This document shows, piece by piece, positions 8,131-14,812 of a stretch of DNA of 24,566 nucleotides. Made by a program: the position numbers and the translations under genes. This DNA is from WTJX01 sp045106295 (GTDB lineage: Bacteria; Bacteroidota; Bacteroidia; Cytophagales; JAAEPT01). The notes below the pieces were generated by a model. That model was not told where the DNA came from. It searched no databases and was given only the letters and a program-made list of their open reading frames with translations. Numbering within the stretch: the stretch's first letter is position 1; each line of letters opens with the position of its first letter. Location of the stretch: NCBI GenBank assembly GCA_045106295.1, contig JBGCEI010000084.1, positions 1 through 24,566 of the forward strand, in the 5' to 3' direction.

Positions 8131-9285
8131 TTACTTGACGTATAATTTAGCGTCTGCTTCAGTAATCTTATCTTCACTCATAATCACTAATCGCTCTATT
8201 ACATTACGTAATTCACGTATGTTTCCTGTCCAAGGGAGTGTTTGTAAGTAATCTAGTGCTTTCTTTTCAATGGCTTTTTTAGCAGTTCCGTAGTCACTAC
8301 TTAAGTCGTCCAAGAATTTATCTACTAGGTGAGGAATATCATCGGTACGGTCTTTCAAAGGAGGTACTTCTATTACGATCACACTCAGTCTATGGTATAA
8401 ATCTTCTCTAAATGCTTTAGCGGCAATTTCTTCTTTTAGGTCTTTATTGGTCGCTGCCAATACACGCACATCTACTTTAATGTCTTTATCTCCACCTACA
8501 CGGGTAATTTTACTTTCTTGTAAGGCACGCAATACTTTTGCTTGAGCGGATAAACTCATGTCGCCAATTTCATCTAGAAAAAGTGTTCCTCCATTCGCTT
8601 GTTCAAATTTTCCTATTCGTTGCTTGTGTGCGGAAGTAAATGCCCCTTTTTCGTGACCGAATAATTCACTTTCAATTAATTCAGATGGGATAGCTGCACA
8701 ATTTACTTCTACGAATGGTGATTTGGCTCGTTCACTTTTTTCATGCAATTGACGAGCGACTAATTCTTTACCTGACCCATTGGGACCTGTAATGAGTACC
8801 CGGGCTCCTGTAGGCGCTACTTTATTAATAGCAGATTTTATGGTTTCTAAGGCGGAAGAGTCACCAATCATTTCGTTCTTTTTGGATATTTTCTTCTTTA
8901 ATTTTTTTGTTTCTACTACTAAGCTCGATTTGTCAATGGCGTTACGAACGGAAACTAATAATCTATTTAAATCTGGTGGTTTAGGGATAAAATCAAATGC
9001 GCCTATTTTTGTTGCTTCTACTGCGGTTTCTATGGTTCCATGAGCAGATATCATAATGAATTGAGTTTCTAGGCTCATACCAGAGAACTTTTTGAGCACT
9101 TCGATACCATCCATTTTTGGCATTTTGATGTCACAAAGTGCTACATCGTATTCTTTTTGCTGTAATAGTTTTAGTGCTTCTTCTCCATCAGCCGCTTCGT
9201 CTACGGTGTATTTTTCAAACTCTAAAATTTCTTTTAATGTATTTCTAATTACTTTTTCGTCGTCAATAATTAATACGGAAGCCAT
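8131..9285 (-). CDS. sigma-54-dependent response regulator (NtrC type) lacking a DNA-binding domain
   Basis: A 384-residue two-domain activator. Residues 1-115 are a receiver domain with acidic pocket D8/D9, phospho-acceptor D52 (CDIKMPKMDG) and K102. Residues 140-375 are a sigma-54 AAA+ domain: Walker A GPNGSGKE (167-174), the sigma-54-contacting GAFTSA loop (214-219), Walker B LFLDE (235-239), REDLYHRLSV with the arginine region (about 293-302), and the sensor II block WTGNIRELRNVIERL (352-366). It should hydrolyse ATP and remodel sigma-54 holoenzyme when phosphorylated. The chain ends about 10 residues after the AAA+ lid, so the Fis-type helix-turn-helix of normal NtrC proteins (about 440-480 residues) is absent. 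It follows the DUF445 gene by 10 nt in an apparent operon. No histidine kinase is adjacent. Confidence 0.92.
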   Translation of the reverse strand: MASVLIIDDEKVIRNTLKEILEFEKYTVDEAADGEEALKLLQQKEYDVALCDIKMPKMDGIEVLKKFSGMSLETQFIMISAHGTIETAVEATKIGAFDFIPKPPDLNRLLVSVRNAIDKSSLVVETKKLKKKISKKNEMIGDSSALETIKSAINKVAPTGARVLITGPNGSGKELVARQLHEKSERAKSPFVEVNCAAIPSELIESELFGHEKGAFTSAHKQRIGKFEQANGGTLFLDEIGDMSLSAQAKVLRALQESKITRVGGDKDIKVDVRVLAATNKDLKEEIAAKAFREDLYHRLSVIVIEVPPLKDRTDDIPHLVDKFLDDLSSDYGTAKKAIEKKALDYLQTLPWTGNIRELRNVIERLVIMSEDKITEADAKLYVK

Positions 9286-9295
9286 AAAGATTGGT

Positions 9296-9886
9296 TTAAA
9301 AGGTTAAAAGTAATAATTGAATACAGCCAATTAGAAAGCCTAATACAGCACCTACAATTTCTATGAATTTAAATTCTTTTTTCATGATAGAAAAGAGAAT
9401 TTCTTCAAATTTGTCTGAAGAGAAAGCGGCTACTTTCTGTGAAACAATTTCTTTGATGTTTACTTTTTCTTCTAGTTTGTCGGCGAATCCATTTAATATT
9501 TCAGGGATGGAATCTTCAAACTCTTTTACTAGCGTGTCTTTAATGTTCCCGATTAAGGCATCGTTTACAAACATTTTTAGCATGGGCATGGTCTCCATGA
9601 GTTTGTTACGTAGGAAATTATCTATTTTACCTTCTACTAATGTAGTTGCATGGCTAGTTAGACTAGGGTCGTTCAATTTTTCTTTGATATCTTGAATAGA
9701 AAAAAGTTGTGTGGCTACTACGTTTCCTAAGCTTTCGGCTAATTGTGCTTGGCGCTTAGGGAATATACCCTGTACTGTGAAAAAAAGTAGTTTTACAGGT
9801 TTTTTGGGATGGAAGAGCATTTTTACTGCGATGTAGTTAGTAACCCATCCAATAGCAGCAGCGATAAAAGGTAGTGCGTAGATCAT
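9296..9886 (-). CDS. DUF445 family membrane protein
   Basis: A 196-residue protein of the DUF445 (YheB-like) family. The diagnostic start is AAIGWVTNYIAVKMLFHPKK (about 9-28), where the first transmembrane helix runs into the conserved NxxAVKMLFxP motif, followed by GIFPKRQAQLAESLG (about 40-54). The middle (55-165) is amphipathic and helical with repeated charged heptads. The C-terminus (about 173-196) is a second transmembrane segment, so the protein is probably anchored at both ends with a helical domain between. It is short for the family, as in other single-repeat members. The biochemical role is unknown. It is the first gene of an apparent two-gene unit with the sigma-54 regulator (10-nt gap), and it is divergent from the MerR/CarH-like gene across a 202-nt spacer. 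Confidence 0.85.
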   Translation of the reverse strand: MIYALPFIAAAIGWVTNYIAVKMLFHPKKPVKLLFFTVQGIFPKRQAQLAESLGNVVATQLFSIQDIKEKLNDPSLTSHATTLVEGKIDNFLRNKLMETMPMLKMFVNDALIGNIKDTLVKEFEDSIPEILNGFADKLEEKVNIKEIVSQKVAAFSSDKFEEILFSIMKKEFKFIEIVGAVLGFLIGCIQLLLLTF

Positions 9887-10011
9887 TTGTTGAATCTGTA
9901 TTAAAATTCAATATTACTACTATCTCTAGCCGAATCAAAAAGAACGCATCTGTTTTAAAACTAATTGTTGTTAATCTGTTGTATTTTTTTCATCAAAACA
10001 TAAACAATTTA

Positions 10012-10019
10012 TAGCTTTG
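10012..10019 (+). promoter_or_regulatory. possible -7 box for the MerR/CarH-like gene
   Basis: TAGCTTTG is an exact TAnnTTTG match 69 nt upstream of the ATG at 10089, in the spacer shared with the divergent DUF445 operon. A T-run lies near the -33 position but no clear TTTG at 19 nt. An autoregulating MerR protein would be expected to bind this region; no clear palindromic operator was recognised. Confidence 0.3.
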
Positions 10020-10088
10020 GTTTGTTCTAGATATGAGGAACCAAAAAACAGTATTACATTTTTTAGCCAGACGAAGTAGATCATTGCC

Positions 10089-10970
10089 ATGAATGAGAAG
10101 TATTCAATATCTGAATTAGAGAAATTATCGGGGATAAAAGCACATACCATACGCATATGGGAGAAGAGGTATCAATTGATAACACCTCAACGGACTCCTA
10201 CGAATATCAGGTATTATCAAAAAGATGATCTTACAAAGATTTTGAGAGTGTCTATTCTCAATAATAATGGATTTAAAATATCGGCAATAGCTGGTTTTAA
10301 TTCTAACGAAATCGAAGAAAAAGTAGAACAAGTAGTAAAGGTTAATGATACCTACGAAAATCACATAGATAAAATGCTGCTGTCTATGGTGAATTTAAAT
10401 GAAGTAGAATTTGAATCTGAGTTATCTAAATTGGTTATCAAATTTGGGTTTGAAGAAACGATCATTAACGTCATTTACCCACTATTAGAAAAGATGGGGA
10501 TTCTTTGGTTAACGAATAAGGTAAATCCTGCGCAAGAACATTTTATATCGCATCTTATTCGTCAAAAAGTCATCTCTGCTATTGATGCTGTGCCATACAA
10601 TCATCAATACACAAAGACCGTTATGATGTATCTTCCACCAAAAGAGTTACATGAAATAGGCTTGCTTTTTTGTTACTTTATTGCAAAAAAATCAGGTCTA
10701 AAAGTACTTTATTTAGGGCAATCAGTACCTTTAGATGATTTAATATCTATCATTGAAGTACATGAACCTGATTATTTATTAACTTCTTTTGTTAATCCAA
10801 TGTCGGTAAGCTCTATGGAAAAACATATTGATAGGCTTAGCCCCTACATAAAGGCTAAAAAATTATTTGTAATGGGAAAACAGGCAGAGGTGAAACTGCA
10901 AAACCAACCTGAAAATGTCTTAAAAGTACCTAATGCACTTGTATTTAGGGAAATGGTGAAAGATGCTTAA
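10089..10970 (+). CDS. MerR family regulator with B12-binding domain (CarH/LitR-like)
   Basis: A 293-residue transcription factor. Residues 5-72 are a MerR winged helix (YSISELEKLSGIKAHTIRIW, then RYYQKDDL). Residues 90-170 match the four-helix cap domain with the W-x9-EH cobalamin signature: W140 followed by E150-H151. Residues 175-290 are the Rossmann-type B12-binding domain with the E-x-H-x-x-G motif (E186, H188, G191); H188 would be the lower axial cobalt ligand. In CarH, adenosylcobalamin holds a repressor tetramer in the dark and light breaks it. The residue after the tryptophan, H132 in Thermus CarH, is L141 here. No carotenoid gene lies nearby, so the regulon is unknown; the divergent DUF445/sigma-54 operon is a candidate. 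Its stop codon overlaps the stop of the convergent gene. Confidence 0.9.
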   Translation: MNEKYSISELEKLSGIKAHTIRIWEKRYQLITPQRTPTNIRYYQKDDLTKILRVSILNNNGFKISAIAGFNSNEIEEKVEQVVKVNDTYENHIDKMLLSMVNLNEVEFESELSKLVIKFGFEETIINVIYPLLEKMGILWLTNKVNPAQEHFISHLIRQKVISAIDAVPYNHQYTKTVMMYLPPKELHEIGLLFCYFIAKKSGLKVLYLGQSVPLDDLISIIEVHEPDYLLTSFVNPMSVSSMEKHIDRLSPYIKAKKLFVMGKQAEVKLQNQPENVLKVPNALVFREMVKDA

Positions 10971-11344
10971 TCTTCTGGATAAGGAATAAAAACAAAGTTT
11001 GTAAAATCACCGTCTACCACGAATAGGCAGCAAAATTCATCAGGGTTTTTATAGTTTTTCTTGAAGTCCTCAATTTTATCTTCATCTATCAACTTACGCT
11101 GAACAAACTCGTCCAAAAAGGAGATGTGGTAATGCCATTCTAATGCCATTTGCTGTCGAGCAATAATAATTTGTCCTAGTGGTAGCTCTGCTTTTGAAAT
11201 TGGGAAAATAGGGTAGTCGTCTATTTTTCGTGCTCTAAGCTGGTAAGCCCCTTCCTTTAGTGTTTCTGAAACGACTATAAAGTCTTTTGTGATGGTACCT
11301 AAAAATTTAGGGTCAAGATCGTCGGGTGTACTGTCTATTTTCAT
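10967..11344 (-). CDS. conserved-looking hypothetical protein
   Basis: A 125-residue acidic, soluble protein with no signal peptide or transmembrane segment. I recognise no domain. Visible features are an N-terminal segment rich in D/E/K, a central hydrophobic stretch LPLGQIIIARQQMALEWHYH (about 55-74), and a C-terminus FCCLFVVDGDFTNFVFIPYPED with alternating hydrophobic residues that suggests paired beta strands. The frame is fully open and its composition matches real genes here. Its stop (TAA at 10969-10967) overlaps the stop of the MerR/CarH-like gene. Upstream lies a 177-nt spacer holding AGTAYC-type repeats and a palindromic element, so its promoter region is repeat-rich. It could be a small beta-sheet cytosolic protein; nothing supports a specific function. 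Confidence 0.6.
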   Translation of the reverse strand: MKIDSTPDDLDPKFLGTITKDFIVVSETLKEGAYQLRARKIDDYPIFPISKAELPLGQIIIARQQMALEWHYHISFLDEFVQRKLIDEDKIEDFKKNYKNPDEFCCLFVVDGDFTNFVFIPYPED

Positions 11345-11350
11345 TTAGTA

Positions 11351-11381
11351 AGTATCTGGTATCAAGTAGTTAGTATCAAGA
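11351..11381. repeat. degenerate AGTAYC-type short repeat, copy 1
   Basis: A 31-nt stretch built of AGTAT/GGTAT/AGTAG/AGTAT units ending in CAAG. It aligns without gaps to 13037-13067 with about 22 of 31 identical positions. Both copies lie just upstream of gene starts (the hypothetical at 11344 and the SDR at 13186). It may be a dispersed low-complexity repeat. Confidence 0.4.
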
Positions 11382-11392
11382 TTTTATATCTT

Positions 11393-11508
11393 AATATCGT
11401 TTAATTGAGTATTATCGTCATGCTCGAATAATCGGGAATCTTAAATAATTAGTGACTGAGATACCTTTTTTCAAAGGTATGACGTTTTTCTCTAAATTAA
11501 ACGATATT
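11393..11508. repeat. nested inverted-repeat element, MITE/REP-like
   Basis: Outer perfect 14-bp inverted repeats AATATCGTTTAATT (11393-11406) and AATTAAACGATATT (11495-11508) flank about 88 nt. Inside is a second pair, CGTCAT (11416-11421) and ATGACG (11479-11484), with a hairpin ATACCTTT/AAAGGTAT (11461-11480 region) and a small stem CTCGA/TCGGG near 11423-11436. The CGTCAT...ATGACG frame resembles, from memory, palindromic intergenic repeats common in Bacteroidota. It lies between two minus-strand genes. No coding frame is present. Function unknown; it may be a non-autonomous mobile repeat and could also act as a transcription barrier downstream of the methyltransferase gene's neighbour. 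Confidence 0.6.
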
Positions 11509-11521
11509 GATTAACAACTGA

Positions 11522-12922
11522 TTATTTTTTTAGTTCTAATAAAACTACGTTTTCTACATGGTGAGTATGTGGAAACATATCTACGGGTTGAACATGAGTT
11601 ACTTTGTAGGTGCTATCTAATAGTTCTAAATCTCTTGCTTGTGTGCTGGCGTTGCAGCTTACATAAACTATTTTGGGTGAACGAAGCTTAATCAATTGAT
11701 TCACAACATCAGTATGCATTCCTGCTCTTGGAGGGTCGGTGATAATGACGTCGGGTTTTCCATTTTTAGCGACAAACTCTTCTGTCAATAGATCTTTCAT
11801 ATCTCCAGCAAAGAAGTCTGTGTTACTGATTCCATTGATCTCACTATTTACTTTAGCATCTTCAATAGCGGCTTCTACATATTCTATACCTACTACTTTT
11901 TTTGCTTTTGAAGCAATAAAATTGGCAATGGTTCCTGTGCCTGTATACAAATCATAGACTAATTCGTTACCTGTTAAATCTGCTAGTTCTCTTGTTTTTT
12001 GATACAAAATATAGGCTTGTTTACTATTAGTTTGGAAGAAAGATTTAGGACTAATTCTAAAACGGAGCTCCTCCATTTCTTCTTCTATGTAAGTCGAACC
12101 CTTGAAACAAATAACATCTAAGTCATGAAAGGTTTCATTTCCTTTGGTGTTTACGACATAGTTTAAAGAGGTAAGATCAGGGAACTTAGTATCAATCGCT
12201 GTCAGTAGCTTTTCAGTTTCACTGTTCCATTCAGTTAACTGAACTATTACCATCCACTGGTCAATAGATGTGTTTCTGATAATTAGGTTTCTAAGATTCC
12301 CCGTTTTTTGTACAATGTTAAAAAATGGAATAGCGTTTTCTAAAGCATATTTCTTTATGAAATTTCTTACTTGGTTGGACAGATCACCTTGTAAGTAGCA
12401 AGTGTCTACATCTAATACTTTATCGAATTTACCAGGCACATGAAAACCTACAGCGTTTCGCTCTAATTTTTCGTCAGATCGTATTTCTTCATCTGTCAAC
12501 CATCGTTGTGATGTAAAGGTGTACTCCAGTTTGTTTCTGTAATGGGTTGTTTCTATTGAAGGAATGATCGGTTGAGTTGTTGGGAGTTCTACTTTTCCTA
12601 TTCTTTGTAAGGCATCAGTAACCTGTTGTTCTTTGGCTTCTATTTGCATAGCGTAGGGGATATGTTGCCATTTGCAACCTCCACAAACACTAAAGTGGCT
12701 ACAAATAGGTTCTATCCGTAAGTCAGAAGGAGTGTGTAGCGTCTGTATTTTAGCTTCTGCGTAGTTTTTTCTCTTTTTGGTAAGCCATATGTCAGCTACA
12801 TCACCTGGGGCAGCATAGGATACGAAAATCACTTTGTCATCTACTCTTGCAATGCATTTTCCTTCTGCAGCAATTCCTTCGATGGTAACATTTTCGATTA
12901 ATTTATTCCCTTTTCTACCCAT
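11522..12922 (-). CDS. rlmD: 23S rRNA (uracil-C5)-methyltransferase, TrmA/RlmD family
   Basis: A 466-residue SAM-dependent RNA m5U methyltransferase. Residues 5-62 form a TRAM RNA-binding domain. A 4Fe-4S cluster is indicated by C74, C80 and C83 (CSHFSVCGGC) with C175 (DTCYLQ). The methyltransferase domain has the SAM motif YDLYTGTGTIANFIA, the IITDPPRAGMH motif, and the catalytic nucleophile C423 in YVSCNAS. The C-terminal VDMFPHTHHVENVVLL is the family signature with the general base glutamate. Length matches RumA/RlmD-type enzymes. Family members methylate U1939 or U747 of 23S rRNA or U54 of tRNA, and Bacteroidota paralogues make the exact site uncertain, so the symbol is tentative. The gene is monocistronic: palindromic repeats lie downstream and a divergent SDR gene upstream. 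Confidence 0.9.
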   Translation of the reverse strand: MGRKGNKLIENVTIEGIAAEGKCIARVDDKVIFVSYAAPGDVADIWLTKKRKNYAEAKIQTLHTPSDLRIEPICSHFSVCGGCKWQHIPYAMQIEAKEQQVTDALQRIGKVELPTTQPIIPSIETTHYRNKLEYTFTSQRWLTDEEIRSDEKLERNAVGFHVPGKFDKVLDVDTCYLQGDLSNQVRNFIKKYALENAIPFFNIVQKTGNLRNLIIRNTSIDQWMVIVQLTEWNSETEKLLTAIDTKFPDLTSLNYVVNTKGNETFHDLDVICFKGSTYIEEEMEELRFRISPKSFFQTNSKQAYILYQKTRELADLTGNELVYDLYTGTGTIANFIASKAKKVVGIEYVEAAIEDAKVNSEINGISNTDFFAGDMKDLLTEEFVAKNGKPDVIITDPPRAGMHTDVVNQLIKLRSPKIVYVSCNASTQARDLELLDSTYKVTHVQPVDMFPHTHHVENVVLLELKK

Positions 12923-13036
12923 AGACTACAAAGTAAACGGATTAAACCGTAATTTTGAAGAAGTTTTTAGTTTCTTAGTTTTATTGAGAAAAATAGGGTT
13001 CACTGGACTTTGAGAGATTGAACCTTTGAATAAAAA

Positions 13037-13067
13037 AGTACCAGGTACAAAGTATTAAGTACAACGA
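13037..13067. repeat. degenerate AGTAYC-type short repeat, copy 2
   Basis: A 31-nt stretch (AGTACCAGGTACAAAGTATT, then AAGTACAACGA) that aligns end to end with 11351-11381. It lies in the 263-nt spacer between the divergent methyltransferase and SDR genes. The rest of that spacer is AT-rich, with no convincing gene. Confidence 0.4.
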
Positions 13068-13185
13068 ATTACTAAAGGTATTGTAGTTCATGATATGATG
13101 AGATTTAGTATTTAACTTGACATAGGGATATGGTTAATATGCTTGAGCACCTAAAAACATGAATACATAAACATATTTTAAGCAT

Positions 13186-13998
13186 ATGAAAAATAAAGTA
13201 GTTGTCATTACAGGAGGATCGTCAGGGATTGGTAAAGCCTGTGCATTAGTTTTTGGTAAGGCAGGAGCTAAGGTGGTGATTAGTGGGCGTAATTCTGCGA
13301 GATTAGCGGAAGCAGAAAAAGAATTAACCATGCAAGGTATTGACACCTTAACAGTAGTTGCTGATGTCGCTAAAGAAGCAGACAATAAAAAGTTAGTCGA
13401 GCAAACGATTAAGAAATACGGACAGCTGGATGTATTGATTAACAATGCTGGTATTTCCATGAGAGCACTTTTCAATGAGTGTGAACCAACAGTAATTGAA
13501 GAGGTAATGGGGATTAACTTCTACGGAGCAGTGTATGCTACTAAATATGCATTACCACACATTTTAAAAACAAAAGGGAGTATTATTGGTGTTTCCTCTA
13601 TTGCGGGCTACAGAGGCCTACCTGCAAGAACAGGTTATTCGGCTTCTAAGTTTGCATTACAAGGGTTCTTAGAGGCACTTCGTACCGAGCTCTTACATAG
13701 TGGAGTACATGTATTAGTATCTTGTCCAGGGTTTACAGAAAGTAACATTAGAAACACAGCATTAGCTGCTGATGGGAACACTCAAGGTGAATCTCCGCGT
13801 GACGAAGGAAAGATGATGACTTCAGAAGAAGTAGCGAATTACATCTTAAAAGCTACACGAAAAAGAAAGCGGACATTAGTGTTGACAGGACAAGGAAAAA
13901 TGACTGTTTTCTTAAATAAATTCTTCCCTGCCTTTATGGATAAAATGGTGTTTAATCACATGGCTAAAGAGAAAGATTCACCATTAAAAAAGGCGTGA
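13186..13998 (+). CDS. short-chain dehydrogenase/reductase (SDR) family oxidoreductase
   Basis: A 270-residue classical SDR. The NAD(P)-binding motif TGGSSGIG is at 9-16. S34-G-R35 after the second strand (VVISGRN) suggests NADP preference because of the basic residue. D60 is the adenine-binding aspartate, NNAG is at 86-89, and the catalytic tetrad is N111, S138, Y151 and K155 (YSASK). After PGFTESNI the C-terminal 60 residues carry a basic RKRKRTLVL segment and a hydrophobic patch (FLNKFFPAFMDKMVFNHM) that may touch the membrane, as in DHRS7-like SDRs. The substrate cannot be deduced. The start ATG is overlapped by the right arm of an inverted repeat (13137-13144/13180-13187). It stands alone and is followed by tRNA-Lys. 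Confidence 0.9.
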   Translation: MKNKVVVITGGSSGIGKACALVFGKAGAKVVISGRNSARLAEAEKELTMQGIDTLTVVADVAKEADNKKLVEQTIKKYGQLDVLINNAGISMRALFNECEPTVIEEVMGINFYGAVYATKYALPHILKTKGSIIGVSSIAGYRGLPARTGYSASKFALQGFLEALRTELLHSGVHVLVSCPGFTESNIRNTALAADGNTQGESPRDEGKMMTSEEVANYILKATRKRKRTLVLTGQGKMTVFLNKFFPAFMDKMVFNHMAKEKDSPLKKA

Positions 13999-14042
13999 CG
14001 ATTATTTTTTTTTAAAAGAGAATAAAAAAAGTAGTTACAGGC

Positions 14043-14073
14043 TTTGCATTTTATCAGATAGCTACTACATTTG
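14043..14073 (+). promoter_or_regulatory. Bacteroidota-type housekeeping promoter of tRNA-Lys
   Basis: TTTG at 14043-14046 and TACATTTG at 14066-14073 are separated by exactly 19 nt, a perfect match to the Bacteroidota consensus TTTG-N19-TAnnTTTG. Transcription would begin about 6 nt later, some 20 nt before the mature tRNA 5' end. It is the clearest promoter in the window and supports the taxonomic call. Confidence 0.85.
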
Positions 14074-14099
14074 CACTCCCTTTATGGGGAAACAAGGTT

Positions 14100-14172
14100 G
14101 ATTGGTTAGCTCAGCTGGTAGAGCATATCCCTTTTAAGGATAGGGTCCTGGGTTCGAACCCCAGACCAATCA
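14100..14172 (+). tRNA. tRNA-Lys (anticodon TTT)
   Basis: A complete 73-nt cloverleaf. The acceptor stem GATTGGT pairs perfectly with ACCAATC and the discriminator base is A. The D arm is GCTC...GAGC with GG in the loop. The anticodon stem TATCC/GGATA encloses CTTTTAA with anticodon TTT, which reads AAA/AAG lysine codons. The T arm is CTGGG/CCCAG with loop TTCGAAC. CCA is not encoded; the next bases are CAC. It has its own promoter and a strong terminator, so it is a single-gene transcription unit. Confidence 0.97.
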
Positions 14173-14176
14173 CACA

Positions 14177-14207
14177 AGCCACTCTCAAATGAGAGTGGCT
14201 TTTTTTA
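14177..14207 (+). terminator. rho-independent terminator of tRNA-Lys
   Basis: A perfect 10-bp stem AGCCACTCTC (14177-14186) with GAGAGTGGCT (14191-14200), loop AAAT, followed by a run of T (14200-14207). It begins 5 nt after the tRNA. Confidence 0.95.
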
Positions 14208-14236
14208 TGTTCTTTTTGTGTAAAAAAGCATAGTAC

Positions 14237-14407
14237 GGATCAAGCAATATTTCTTGTGGGTTAGAAAAGGATCAAGCAAGAAACATGGTGGGATTGAAAA
14301 ATCAAGCATAAATTTTAGAGAGTCTAAATAAGAAGAATTTAACATTTCTCACTCCTCTAAATTGAGTCCTGAATGCTTTAATCGGATCAAGCAAGAAACA
14401 TGGCGGG
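14237..14407 (+). repeat. three plus-strand copies of a 24-nt repeat (IS-derived debris)
   Basis: Copies are at 14237-14260, 14269-14292 and 14384-14407. All begin GGATCAAGCAA and end TGGYGG-like, with a variable 6-nt core (TATTTC or GAAACA); copies two and three differ at one position. A fourth copy lies inverted at 14568-14545 within a transposase remnant, where it encodes GIKQYFWW. The plus-strand copies would encode IKQETWW or IKQYFLW, so they look like scraps of related transposase 3' ends. A shorter ATCAAGCAT piece sits at 14301. The rest of 14208-14452 has no gene I can support. Confidence 0.6.
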
Positions 14408-14452
14408 GAAGTTAAAATAATTCTAGATTGAATTTGAAGTTGGTTTCAAGAT

Positions 14453-14647
14453 CTAGACATCAAAACATTCGTAAAGTTTTTTTGAATAAATAAAATCATT
14501 TAAGGGTTTTGAAAGTTGCTGATACTTTTCAAAATGTTCCGCACTCCACCAGAAATATTGCTTGATCCCTTTAATCTTAGCATTGAAAGATTCAGCAGCA
14601 TTAGTACTTGTCCTTTCAAAGAAGTTTAAGATGGTCTGATAGTTCTG
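14453..14647 (-). pseudogene. C-terminal remnant of an ISL3/ISAon1-like transposase
   Basis: The minus strand has 64 open codons ending in TAG (14455-14453), with an in-frame TAG immediately upstream (14650-14648) and no start codon. The translation contains ILNFFERTSTNAAESFNAKI, the typical C-terminal DDE-transposase block of ISL3-type elements, including the conserved AESFNAK with the last catalytic-region glutamate. After GIKQ the sequence (YFWWSAEHFEKYQQL) departs from what I remember of that family. The rest of the transposase is missing, and the upstream sequence up to 14780 shows only short frames. No intact terminal inverted repeats or target duplications are convincing. This is a dead fragment inserted between tRNA-Lys and secDF. 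Confidence 0.75.
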
Positions 14648-14780
14648 CTAATAGTTTGTAAAGATATTTTATAGTTGACTTTTCTACCTCAAATTTATTC
14701 TACATTAAAAACTGAAATACAGGTTGTGGTCTTAGGAGAAAGTGAAAAATCTAAAAAAGATAGAACGACGAATTCATAAA

Positions 14781-14812
14781 AAAACCTGATCAAAGAATTT
14801 TGATCAGGTTTT
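14781..14812 (-). terminator. rho-independent terminator after secDF (bidirectional)
   Basis: A perfect 14-bp inverted repeat AAAACCTGATCAAA (14781-14794) and TTTGATCAGGTTTT (14799-14812) with loop GAAT. It lies 28 nt past the secDF stop. A-run and T-run flanks on both sides make it active in either direction by appearance. Confidence 0.9.

Noticed and set aside
7683..8251. Two plus-strand frames across the gyrB start and the structured element
   Set aside because: They run antisense to gyrB and to the regulator end and cross a palindromic element; composition and content look like chance frames.
13134..13475. Minus-strand frame opposite the start of the SDR gene
   Set aside because: The SDR frame on the other strand has all catalytic motifs; this one is its shadow.
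14208..14452. CRISPR-like array, because of regularly similar 24-mers
   Set aside because: Spacing is irregular (8 and 91 nt), the copies are few and one is inverted; there are no cas genes.
14237..14568. Complete 332-bp MITE bounded by GGATCAAGCAATATTTCT inverted repeats
   Set aside because: The right arm lies inside transposase coding sequence that continues beyond it, so the arms are better explained as internal IS fragments in opposite orientation.
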